A stretch of DNA of 64,000 bases from Pycnococcus provasolii (taxonomy: Eukaryota > Chlorophyta > Pseudoscourfieldiophyceae > Pseudoscourfieldiales), in assembly GCA_049487715.1 (NCBI GenBank), contig CP150554.1, positions 1-64,000 on the forward strand, in the 5' to 3' direction. Under the pieces are notes generated by a model that worked only from the letters and a program-made list of their open reading frames with translations, did no database searches and was not told the DNA's origin. The translations under genes and the position numbers were made by a program. The number at the start of each line of letters is the position of its first letter. The first letter of the stretch is position 1. This document shows, in pieces, positions 27,752 through 37,700 of this stretch.

Positions 27752-29479
27752 TTACAGCTCCTCTAACCGCTCGAGGACGCGTGCGACGCGAATATCTCCG
27801 CTCGTCGCGTGCGCACATTCACGCACACGTGCAGCCACGCTAGAAGCACCTGTAGTTATTGCTCCGGCGACAGCTGCAGCCACGGCAGAGCCACCGCGAG
27901 AACACGCTTCCTGCTCCTCCTCAAGTAGGCGCAGAAAGTCCACGGCGGGTAAGATCCACTGGATATTACTGCTGCTGCCTTCTCTATGTCCTTCCTTCTC
28001 CTCCTCCTCTTCGAACGCCTGCTGTGCGTGTCGGACATACCCAACGATTCGTTCCTCAGCACGGTGTACGTACGTGTCCAATGCTGCCGATACCGCGTCG
28101 AACAGTTCCTGCCTTGCGTTCTCTGACGTAATGTCCTGTTCACCTGTTGAATTCGCCCACGCAAGTATGTCCAATAGCGAATCGTTCGACATCACATCGG
28201 GCGAGGCGAGTACTGTCGTTTGTGCATACCTTGCAACAACACTCATATATTCGTCATAGATGATGTCTTCGACGAGTGCATGAGGAGGAAACAAATCTGA
28301 AAGCAGCTTAGCGTTCTCAACCGCCTCGTCAATCACGACAGATGCAGCTGCAAGCTCACGCTTCAAAATACTCGATTCATCATCGTCGTCGTCGTCGTCG
28401 TCGTCCTTCTCAGCAGCAAACATAGCTTGGCGTGCACGTCCGAGCGTTCTCCACGCGCGCTGCTGGACAGCCTGCCGTAATTGTCTTACCAGAATTTCAG
28501 ATCCAAGTTCACCATCAAATAGGCTTAAATCAATGGGAGGAAGGCGAAACGAAAACGGTGCAGCCTCTTCTTTTTTACCATCTGAAAGCCGTCGTCGTAG
28601 TTGTTGTTGTTGTTGTGGTGGTGGTGGTGGTGGTTGATGACGAAGAAGTTGTTGTCTCCTCTTTGCAATAATTTTGTCGTGCATCTCGTGAATATAGACG
28701 CACGATAGAAGTGCTCTAGGACACGTCCTCGCTGTGGCGTGGAATTCGCGAATGTTGTATGCGAGGATGCCTGTGAATAGGCTGCACAATCCCGCGGTGT
28801 TGTCGACGTACGCCTCGAGAAAGGCGACTGCATCATCTGCACCATCCTTGAATAAAATGGCGTACTGTTGTGTGACAGTTCCACCATCTCCCGCCCTTGG
28901 TGTGTGAAATCCTTCATCGCGTCGTATCTGACGTATTTCGCGCATTGCTGCGATTGCCGCGGTGCGAAATCTCGTGAATTCCATGAGTTCTTTGTGTGTT
29001 GCGACAAGATTCACGCGTCTTGGGTCGTACTCGTCTCCGAGCAGACGTTTGAGCTGCACCATCGTATTTGTGTGCATTTGCACTCGCGTTGCGAGTCTTG
29101 ACGAGGCGAGCAGCACGCCGACGAGGCGCGTGCGCGCGGCGTGCAGTCGCACGGCATCCGGGAACGAAATCGGCGGCGGCGATGGTAGTGGTGACGATAG
29201 TGGTTGATTGACGACCATCATCCCCGTGACAACACCTCCATCATCATCATGATTATTCTCATCCTCATTAGCAGCAGCAGGAGTCGCCGCCGCCGCCGCC
29301 AACGACGACGACGACGACGACGCGCCGCTGCCAGTGGCAAGCGCACGACGCAGCAGGTGAAATCGCAATTGCAGGTTGGGAATGCGAATATATAACATGT
29401 GTGACATCAGGGACGCATACGAAACGTACGTCGAAGAAGACGGAGAAGACTGAACTTTTTTGATAATAACAGGTGACAT
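27752..29479 (-). CDS. Possible Sec6/EXOC3-like exocyst protein
   Basis: A 575-residue, mostly helical protein. Two segments resemble Sec6: RRVNLVATHKELMEFTRFRTAA (about 158-179), where Sec6 has the pattern NLxxVHxxLxxxExxRD, and EDIIYDEYMSVVARYAQ with SLLDILAWANSTGEQ (about 425-470), where Sec6 has an x-x-x-Y-x-x-x-(L) segment followed by ILxxLxWVxxY. Sec6 is a core exocyst subunit that tethers secretory vesicles to the plasma membrane. The protein is shorter than typical Sec6 (about 750 residues) and interrupted by Ser/Ala, poly-Pro/poly-Gln (about 290-305) and poly-Asp (about 373-381) tracts. The assignment is tentative. Start: the ATG at 29479; the codon before it is GTG. Confidence 0.7.
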   Translation of the reverse strand: MSPVIIKKVQSSPSSSTYVSYASLMSHMLYIRIPNLQLRFHLLRRALATGSGASSSSSSLAAAAATPAAANEDENNHDDDGGVVTGMMVVNQPLSSPLPSPPPISFPDAVRLHAARTRLVGVLLASSRLATRVQMHTNTMVQLKRLLGDEYDPRRVNLVATHKELMEFTRFRTAAIAAMREIRQIRRDEGFHTPRAGDGGTVTQQYAILFKDGADDAVAFLEAYVDNTAGLCSLFTGILAYNIREFHATARTCPRALLSCVYIHEMHDKIIAKRRQQLLRHQPPPPPPQQQQQLRRRLSDGKKEEAAPFSFRLPPIDLSLFDGELGSEILVRQLRQAVQQRAWRTLGRARQAMFAAEKDDDDDDDDDESSILKRELAAASVVIDEAVENAKLLSDLFPPHALVEDIIYDEYMSVVARYAQTTVLASPDVMSNDSLLDILAWANSTGEQDITSENARQELFDAVSAALDTYVHRAEERIVGYVRHAQQAFEEEEEKEGHREGSSSNIQWILPAVDFLRLLEEEQEACSRGGSAVAAAVAGAITTGASSVAARVRECAHATSGDIRVARVLERLEEL

Positions 29480-30137
29480 CACGCCATTGACACGGATTAT
29501 TTAGGTACCGTTTGTTTACTAAAGCCTTTACCTACGTTGTTGTTGGCACTTCTTGCCACAGCTTTAAAAAAACTGAGAAAAAAAATGAGTCTTCTTCTGA
29601 CTTCTTCTGGGAGGGAGGGACTCACTTGAGGCGGAGTGAGTTGGTCGGCTTTGTCGGGACCCAGGGTCTACCATAGGTCAGCTTCCACAGTGTTCATTTT
29701 TCTACCCACACCTGTTGGAGAGTCGTTTCTTTTGGTTCTGTAGAGCAGGTTATTCTCAAAAGGAGAGACCCCACCCTTGGTCGTATCTTCTGGCTGGAAT
29801 CCCTTGGAGAGTGGATTCCTGCTCTGGAGGGAGGGAGGGATGCATTGTTGTTGGTCAGTGTGCGAACGGTGAGAACGCTGAACGTGCGGGGAGGAGGAGG
29901 TATTGAGGTAGTAAGGACGGATGGGCTGTATGGTCACTATGGTCAACTTGGCGAGGTGGTCACTGGTCAGCGATGACCGGTGAAGAACCACCTGAGGAAC
30001 GTGGACGCAAGCTATACTTGAATGTGAGGTGTTACAACTTACAAGAGTACAACTATGTATTTGTCGAGAATATAAACCTGAGCCTTTTGTCTTGTGGGGT
30101 ACTGGGGAGGAGATGAGCCATCTTGCGGGTTCCGGGT
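29480..30137. other. Intergenic spacer upstream of the Sec6-like gene
   Basis: About 660 bp between the Sec6-like gene start and the 3' end of the GT61-methyltransferase gene, both on the minus strand. A minus-strand ORF of 175 codons crosses it but runs into the 3' end of the next gene in another frame and has no domain. GGGAGGGAGGGA-like runs occur at 29609-29620 and 29829-29840. No telomere-type tract or RNA gene is seen. Confidence 0.5.
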
Positions 30138-32771
30138 TTAGCCTGACGACCGTGTTTTTGTAAACGGCCCGAACCAAACCCTTCGCGCGGGGCACACATC
30201 GTGGCTCGAACGCACGATGTTGCGCCAGGTGTCGCTCACATTATTCACGGAACCTAATCGTGCCACGACAAACTCGCAGCATGCAGGATCGCCTGAGTTC
30301 AGCACTTTGCTGATCACACGATATCCAAGCTTCCACAGCTTGATGAAAAGTTCATTCACTCCCCGCTTGTTTTTGCCCTTCACAAGCGCCTCAGATACAT
30401 ACGCCTTGTTCGCCATCTCTGTGTGAAGCTCGAATGAAATCTCGTAAGGCAATGAATCTAGCCTTTGGCTGCCACTGCCAATGATCTCATGTTCGAATAT
30501 ACGCCACTCATGGCCCTCGATGTCCATTTTAAGCAAATCGAGGTGCGAGTGGCCGTGACTATCAAGCACATCATTGAGCGGCATGAAGACTGGGTCTTGC
30601 GATGACGATACGAACGCGTTGTGAGTGTCGGCATTAGAGGCTGCAGTCACCGAGCTAAGATGATCTTGGTAAATTTGTCCCGGTAGATCTGAGCTTTCGC
30701 CGATGCAGATGGGCTCGAATATGACACCAGCACGAGCCATTCGATTGTCGACGTCACGCGTCGTACAATCGAACGCATGAACGGTACATCCTTGTTTCAC
30801 GAGCGATGCCTCGAAATGGAAAGTGTCATGAATTCCGACACCGTACGCGATGCAGTCAGAAGAGGCGTTTGCGCGCATGTATCGCCGTTGCCGTCGTATG
30901 TATCGCCGTTTCAAAATCGCCTTATGTGATTCACCGTCGCCCGAGGAAATCCATCCTTCTGGAAATGTGGCTGCAACCACAACGTCGTCAAAAACGCACT
31001 CGCGATTGTCACAGGGGGTTGTCTTCCCACCCACGAGCCTTTGTAGCGGTGGACGATCACAAAACTTGCCAGAATCCAACACGTACTGATCAAGACTTGC
31101 GTGGTGCGTTGAATCAAAAGTCCTCCTAATTTCGTGAAGCTCTTCATCAGCCTCTTTCAGAATCGCCTCGCGGTATGCATTTGGAATGCACTGATGATCG
31201 TCGAGGCGAAGACGCGAAGTAAGGTATACTCTTTGGAGAAGTTGGGCGGGCCACAGCATCAATTCTCGACCGGAAAATGAAAATGTTGTGCCATCTGCAC
31301 CTTGGAGTCGTTTTGGGCAAGATCGCAAACCGTTCATCACCTCGAGCACCGAATTGCATTCTGCAGGCAACTTATCGCATGCTCGATTCAGAACAAGGCT
31401 TGCGGGAGATAGGTTGAGATGTAAGTCATCGATCGGAGTTTTGAACTGCTGCTTCACAAGTTTGGCGGCACGGCGGATCAACTCTTCGAGCAGAACATGC
31501 TGAATCCCAGGCTTCTTGAGGCGCACGTCCATTGGGTAGTACAGTGCTCGGATGTAGTCCACCGAACCTAGCAGACTATCTTCCATCGGGTCCGGTACTT
31601 GAAGCTCGAAAGGAGCTACGCCATTGCCAATCACATTAACCATAAACGAACTGCGCGAAAGCAAGTTGACCACCACAGCGCCGTCTGGCAAGAATGGTGC
31701 CAGCATCATGCCTGTGCCGGGTGCTGTCACGTACACAGACGTATGGGTCACTGCCGCAAGCTGAGCTTCCCAGGACGAAAGATTGCCTATCAGGTCGTAC
31801 CTCCGCGCGATGTGTTTCCACTTCACATACTCGACGTTCAGTCCCTCGTGCTGCAGATTTGAAATTGCCTGTTGAATCTCGCGCATCACGCCTTGTTCTC
31901 CGTAGCGCTTGTTCTCGAAGACCGAGATGATGTTTTGCTGCTCTGACGACGATGGCTTGATGCCGTGCATTACGAGCATGCGATCGCGAAACGCGCGCAT
32001 GTATTTCGTGCCCGCCATTCGCATGTCCTTTTGGTACCACCTGAGCCCCTTTGCTCCTGCGCCAATTACGATGCGCGCGAAGCACTCCCAACCAGCGTCT
32101 ATACTCGAATCGTGAACCTTCAAGCTCTTGTCGTCTAAGTAAGTGATCAGGCCGTTTCCGCCGAATTTTTGCAAAGCTTGGCGAAAGAGAGACTCGTTGA
32201 ATTTCTCGTTCATTTGGTCGTAGGCGTGCAGAACGACGCGAAACTTTGCAGGAGGCTTTCCGTCGAGAATGGTGAGCATAGCTGTCCAGCTTGAGAAGAG
32301 GCCGTCCCACAGCGCGTGCCCTATGTTCCACGTCCAAGTCTGATCAACGAAGAGGTGGTCACCACCACGATGTCTCACACGCAAGCTTTCTCTTTGTACT
32401 TTAAAGTCGCTCGACCTCAGCCGTCCAAACGACGTTGGAGTTCCCCACTTGTTCGTCGTCTGTAGGCTTGGAGGCGGCTCGTCGCCGCCGTGCACCCAGA
32501 ATCGCCTGGTATTCCTTTCCCACCATATGTTTTGAAACAGGCACGCGCGTGCGCGCCCTTCGCCCTTGCACGTCCACGTTGTCTGGTACTTGTTCAGGTA
32601 CGTTTGCATTTCCATTTCAGGTACATCAGTAGTAACTTGGCGATGTGCCGAAGGAGAATCCGTCCTAATCCACCCCCTGGGCCTGGGGGGGCCATGTGCC
32701 GCCAGCACCACGAAAAGCTTCAGGCATAATATAGAAGCCACAAGAAGCACCACCTTAAGCCACAGACTCAT
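30138..32771 (-). CDS. GT61 (DUF563) glycosyltransferase fused to a C-terminal methyltransferase
   Basis: An 877-residue type II membrane protein. Residues about 3-24 form a hydrophobic signal anchor (LKVVLLVASILCLKLFVVLA), fitting Golgi residence. The first enzymatic region (about 110-430) resembles GT61/DUF563 glycosyltransferases: QTWTWNIGHALWDGLFS, then a C-terminal patch with TSVYVTAPGTGMMLAPFLPD that matches the family's nucleotide-sugar site. A Cys-rich linker follows. The second region (about 580-860) resembles Methyltransf_22/FkbM-like enzymes: DCIAYGVGIHDTFHFEASLV for the SAM-binding strand-helix and HLDLLKMDIEGHEWRIFEHE for the catalytic segment, ending with CCEFVVARL. A single polypeptide that both adds and methylates a sugar is the simplest reading. 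The acceptor is unknown; surface polysaccharide or N-glycan decoration is plausible. Confidence 0.85.
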   Translation of the reverse strand: MSLWLKVVLLVASILCLKLFVVLAAHGPPRPRGWIRTDSPSAHRQVTTDVPEMEMQTYLNKYQTTWTCKGEGRARACLFQNIWWERNTRRFWVHGGDEPPPSLQTTNKWGTPTSFGRLRSSDFKVQRESLRVRHRGGDHLFVDQTWTWNIGHALWDGLFSSWTAMLTILDGKPPAKFRVVLHAYDQMNEKFNESLFRQALQKFGGNGLITYLDDKSLKVHDSSIDAGWECFARIVIGAGAKGLRWYQKDMRMAGTKYMRAFRDRMLVMHGIKPSSSEQQNIISVFENKRYGEQGVMREIQQAISNLQHEGLNVEYVKWKHIARRYDLIGNLSSWEAQLAAVTHTSVYVTAPGTGMMLAPFLPDGAVVVNLLSRSSFMVNVIGNGVAPFELQVPDPMEDSLLGSVDYIRALYYPMDVRLKKPGIQHVLLEELIRRAAKLVKQQFKTPIDDLHLNLSPASLVLNRACDKLPAECNSVLEVMNGLRSCPKRLQGADGTTFSFSGRELMLWPAQLLQRVYLTSRLRLDDHQCIPNAYREAILKEADEELHEIRRTFDSTHHASLDQYVLDSGKFCDRPPLQRLVGGKTTPCDNRECVFDDVVVAATFPEGWISSGDGESHKAILKRRYIRRQRRYMRANASSDCIAYGVGIHDTFHFEASLVKQGCTVHAFDCTTRDVDNRMARAGVIFEPICIGESSDLPGQIYQDHLSSVTAASNADTHNAFVSSSQDPVFMPLNDVLDSHGHSHLDLLKMDIEGHEWRIFEHEIIGSGSQRLDSLPYEISFELHTEMANKAYVSEALVKGKNKRGVNELFIKLWKLGYRVISKVLNSGDPACCEFVVARLGSVNNVSDTWRNIVRSSHDVCPARRVWFGPFTKTRSSG

Positions 32772-33272
32772 ACTACATAGACTGAGACATGAGACAACAC
32801 ATGAGAGACATGAGAGCTACCGGGTACCAGGAGGAAACGCAAACGCACACGCACACGCATGTATGCACACATATGGTTCTAACATCACAACTACCATAAC
32901 ATTCCGAAAGAAAACATTTCTAAGTAGGAATTTCCTAAAGGTAATGAATGACCAGAAACTCTGAACGAATGCATACATAGTTTAAACAAACCCCCAAACT
33001 AAACCCCCAAAGAAACCCCCCAAGGGCTCCTTCAAGGCAAAGAAAGACCCGTCCACGGGTGACGGGCGTGCCCCTAAACGAACGGGTCCCTGAACGGCGT
33101 TTCCCAACCAAACCTGGAACTTGTGTTTCATTGATCTGTTGTTGACCCAATCAAATGTCCCAACTTATCCCAGAGCTGCCACTTGTCCGTCCGTCTCTCC
33201 CCCCCCTCCTCTTTGTTCCCTTCCCGCCCCCTCGCCTCGCCCAGTTCTCGTGTGTTCCCGAGCAGACTTGCC
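32772..33272. promoter_or_regulatory. Divergent promoter spacer with C-rich telomere-like runs
   Basis: The spacer lies between the GT61-methyltransferase (minus) and CDC25-like (plus) starts. 32985-33025 has AAACCCCCAAACTAAACCCC and AAGAAACCCCCC, a degenerate run without an exact TTAGGG. CCCCTAAACG occurs near 33072. A CACACGCAC repeat lies at about 32840-32865. Plus-strand C/T-rich sequence precedes the CDC25 start (33195-33250), a possible initiator or leader. Confidence 0.5.
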
Positions 33273-33683
33273 ATGGACGCTCAGCAGGCTCCTCCTCCTT
33301 CTATGTCGCCTGCTCAGGGTGCTCAGGGTGGTCTCATGGATGCTCACGCGTCTTCTTGCTTTGCGTCGTCTCTAGCTGGTGAGGAGCTTGGTGGTGGGCT
33401 TGGTGGTGCCTCTGGTCCCCTGGGTTCCCCCTGGGGAATCGCCCAGTTGTCGTCGTCGTTTCTCTCACAAACAGCTATTCGATCGCCGCTCGCACATTTG
33501 CAGGCCATAGGGAACAAGCAGAAGCAGCAGATGAAGGTGGGATCCATAGCTGATTTGAACTCTAACTCGTCAAAATGTGGGGTAACTGCTCCCTATAATA
33601 AGGTGTCTGCTTATGAAAACGACGCGACATTCTCAGGACCGGCGGTGCAACCTCGTGACGCGTTCGACTTTGACGGGGAGGAT

Positions 33684-33714
<31 letters not shown>

Positions 33715-34655
33715 TTGGAAATGGAAAAAACTACGACTTAGCCTTTCACAACGCTGGTGCTTCGGAAAATGTGATCCGTGCCGACGCTCAGGCTGACGAC
33801 AACAACAACAACAACAACAACTCAAACTCGCCATTCACGCTCCGTCGACGCTCGAACGTGTTTCCCAACAAGAGAAAGCACAACTGGCTCGACGACGACG
33901 ACGGCGACATTTCACCCAACGGTGATAATAATAACGACACGAACCACCGCGATGCTCAGCCACCCGCGTCACCACCGTACCTCCGCCAAACCCACTCGGC
34001 ACCGCCAATTCAACCGCCGTCGCCACTTGCCATGGGACCGCCGAGCATCCTGCCAACGTGCGACGACAGCCAAACGCACTCCTTCCCAGCCATATCCGCA
34101 CACACCGTCGCCGGACTGCTCACAAACGGCGTGCCCGACGGAATTGACCGCGTCGTGTTCGTCGACTGCCGATTCCCATTCGAATACCAAGGTGGAACAA
34201 TCCCAGGAGCATACAACTACTGGCTACCCGAGCTCGCGATGCCTAACATCATCGGCGCCGACGACGCGCCGGATAACGGCACGTGCGCGTCACTTGCAAG
34301 AACGCACGGAAGCCGGGTCGCAATCATATTCTTCTGCGAATTCTCAAGCCAACGTGGACCAAAGATGTTCGGTGCCGTGCGAGACAGAGATAGACGCCGG
34401 CACTTGGTGGACTACCCCGCGCTTGACTTGCCACACATGTACGTGCTTGCGGGTGGGTACAAGGAGTTCGTTCGAACGTTCGATCACCTCGTGTCGCCAA
34501 GTCAGGGCGCGTATACGCCCATGCTTGATACCAGATTCAGCGCGGATCTGTGCGCATGCCGTCGGCAGTACAAGGAAGCGTGGGCGACGCGGCAGGGTGG
34601 TGCAGGCCGTGGACTACGTGGGCGCGCTCGATCGCTGACCATGGACTGTAAATAA
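33273..34655 (+). CDS. CDC25: CDC25-like dual-specificity phosphatase (rhodanese fold)
   Basis: A 460-residue protein whose C-terminal 170 residues form a CDC25 catalytic domain. The first CDC25 hallmark, VDCRFPFEYQGGTIPGA (about 297-313), is followed by the active-site loop CEFSSQRGP with nucleophilic Cys about 355 and Arg about 361 (C-x5-R), then LPHMYVLAGGYKEF, where the family has YVLxGGYKEF. CDC25 removes inhibitory phosphates from CDKs to trigger mitosis. Most CDC25s have His before the Cys; here it is Phe. The N-terminal 280 residues are low complexity, with Asn runs encoded by AAC repeats (33685-33712, 33800-33825). Such regions usually carry regulatory phosphosites. The ATG at 33273 (GCCATGGAC) is a strong start; an upstream in-frame stretch begins with TTG. 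Most land plants lack a classical CDC25. Confidence 0.88.
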
Positions 34656-34787
34656 AAAGTAGTCCAAGAAAAAAACAAAATGCATATCACCAAAAGAAAA
34701 AAAAGCAAAAGTTGGATGTAGTAACTTAATGAAAAATGTTTTCTTATTTTCTTACTGTAGAAGCTATATAGTATTTCATCTCACGAA

Positions 34788-37700
34788 TCAACCGCCGCCG
34801 CCGCCGCCGCCGCCACTCAAACCAAGCAGTTCGAGGGCATCGCGCGACACGCCGGATGGATGAGCTCTCACCTCAGCCTGCAGCGGCACCTTAAGTTGCG
34901 GGTGCTTCGTGAGCGCATCCTGAAGGTGGCGTGGAGGGAGCTGCAGCAGAATGCCGCACGACGCGGGAACGGCATTCCTCGCAAGAAGAAGGAAGCCGGG
35001 CCAAAGATCCTCGCGCGTCCAAATCTGACGAGCCGTCAGACGACCGAGCAAGTCCACCAGCCGATTCCGCAACTCTGGAGCGGCAGCGAGAGCTTGGATT
35101 GCGGTGCGCATGAGAAGCTTTGGAAGCGTCGAATCCTCGCAAAGCACAGCCAGGGCGGATGCCATGCTCTCAGGCGTGAAAACACGACGTGATTGGAAGC
35201 ACTCAGACACCGCCTCAATCGCATTGCGCAGATCTTGACTCGACTCGACGTCCAGTCTGTGCAGCGAGACCATGAGCTCGTGAGGCTGCATTGGCGCCGG
35301 CGGCGAGTTCGGGCGCTGTGATCGCGTCACCAGGCGAATCAAAGCGCCGCGCAAATCAGTGCCGCGGAGCTCCGTGACGAGTCTTCGCAGCGCAATGTCA
35401 GCCTCCTGTGGTGTGAGCGAGTGGAGTACGGTCAGCAGCAGGCGCGATGCCGCGCCGGTGCCGCGAACGCGCGAGGAGGCGCGCACGAGCATCGCCTTCT
35501 TCAGGGCAGCCGGCGGGGTGGGCGGCGCAGGTCCCGCGAAAAGCGCGCCAACCATCGTCGCCACAAGCTCGTCCGCACCCTCGGGCGCGTCGCGAGCAAG
35601 CGCCACCATGCTTGGGGCGTTGGCACCCAGAGCAACGGCAAGCTTGGGTGCCTCGCTCAGAACAGCAGCGCGGAGTGCCACCGCCTCCTCACGAGCAAAG
35701 GCGGCAAACACGAGAGGGATCATGGTGTCTGGCTGTTTCGTGCAAAGCACGAGCGGGAGTGCGATGTACCGGCCTGCATCCAGGATCTGCGCCTCGCGCT
35801 CGCGCCTCGCGGTGGCGGCAGCCTCCTGCGCAGCGATCGATGCCGCGGCGGCCATTTCGGCCATTTCGTCGTCATCGTCGTTGCCGTTGTTTTGCACCGT
35901 CGCCGCGACGATCTCGTCATCAGATACACCACCGATCGCCACCGCCTGCTCCAGGCCCTCGGCAGCGAAGGCATGGATGTCATCCGCGCACGCACCGGGT
36001 AGCATGCGGATCCGATTGGCTGTCAGGCGCACCGCCTTTGATCGCGACACCGCATCCACGCTGCGGCACGCAAGCAGGCACTGCCTTACCGCTGCGGAAC
36101 GAAGTGGCGGGCGCGAGGCGGCAAGATCTCTCAGCGCGATGAGAGCCAACGTCGCGCGCTCGTCGAGCCGCTCGCGAGACTTGGAGGCTTCCGCCTCGCG
36201 GTCGGCAGCCTCCGCCTCCGCCTGCGTGGGATCGGAGAACGCTGCGGCAACGTCGGTGGGGTTCAACGCCGCCTCCACTGCAGCATCTGCTGCACGGCGC
36301 GCGGCGAGTGCCGCCTCGTTTGCCTCCACCACAGCCGCGGCTCCTGCACCCGTGCCCGCTGCCATCTCGCCGAGCGTGACAAGCACGCCATCGGGCACGT
36401 GCGGTGCCTCGAGAAGCATCTTCGCGGGAAATCTCGACGTGATCGGAGATGCGCGCACGACAGCGTCGAAGAGAAATGCAATGAGAGTACAGTACGGCTC
36501 GTCATCCTGGCCTCGCACGGCTGCCCATCTCGCCATCAGCCAAGAGCACACGAACTCGTGCGCAGCCTCGGGAGCGGAGTCGGATGCGAGGAGCTCGCTT
36601 AGTCGTGCGACAACGCGTTCGTCCGCCTTCGCGATAGTCGCCGCATCAGCCGACCTCTCTGGGGCACCTCCACCGACGGTGCCCGAAGCCGCGCTTCCCA
36701 CCTCCGACATCCCAGCGTCAGCCACCGTTCGTGCGACGAGCGCCGCCTGCAGTGCCTGGCTCGTCGGAAGTCCCGGTGGCGCACCCGCGTGTGCAGCCGC
36801 CTCGGCGCATTGCGTGCCAAACGCTCGAACGAGCCGCTCGAGCAGCTCGTGCCAAACCTCGCGCGCCTCATCCGTCTTCATCTCGAGAGGCTCGGTCCAG
36901 GGCTGGCGTGCAGCCGCTCGTTCCGCCGCCGCCCACGCCTCCCGTCCAATGAGGCTCTGAAGAGGCGCTGTCATCGGCAAACCTTGCATCGCAAATTGTT
37001 GCTGCAGCGAGCCATAGTCCGGAGCGTGCGAGAGGCAGTTGGCGATCACGGTGTCGGCGAGCACGATGAGTGGCACATCCTCCATCAGGCTGACGAGTGG
37101 CTGACTGTTGCGCACATCAGCTACGGCCACAGCCTGTTCAATAACCTGCTCGATGAAGTCCTGATCCGTCACCTCCGGGAGGTCGGCGTACGAGCCCGGC
37201 ACTCCTGAAAGGCTGGCGAAGTGAGCACGCTTTGCCGCGCGCTCAGCCTCAGCAGCCTCGATGGCCTGCCGCTTGGCCTGCTCCTTTCGCTCGCGCGCCT
37301 CCTGTCGCCCAACCTGTCTCAGCGCGGATCCCGCGCGCTCACCCGCGCCAAGCGCCTCGAGCGCCTGCGCCATCAACTCCCGGCTTGCCTGGATTGCGGA
37401 GTCGTCCGCGCCCGCGTGGCGCGTCTTGACGAGCCCGAGCAGCGCCGCCTTTAGTGCCGCGGCGGTGGAGGCTACCTGATTGTTGGTTTCCTGTGGCGCA
37501 TGAATCGACCGTGCGAGCGACGCGAGGCTCGCAACGCACGGCTCGAAGTACGTCGCGCGCTGCCTCGCAAGAGACGCGGCTGCCTGCGCGATGACGATGC
37601 CCACGGTAGCGGGAAGTTGTGCAAATGCGTGTGGCTGCAGCAGACCGGTGAGCCTTTGCACGAGCCTTCTTCCTTCCTGCCTTAGCGGCGGGTGCGACGG

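Noticed and set aside
28621-28680. Plus-strand poly-Val ORF opposite the Sec6-like gene
   Set aside because: Reverse reading of the poly-Gln/poly-Pro codon repeats in the real gene.
35359-36960. 533-codon plus-strand ORF antisense to symplekin
   Set aside because: It is Ala/Ser/Arg-rich, has no domain, and lies wholly opposite the conserved symplekin gene; GC-rich coding sequence gives such shadow frames here routinely.
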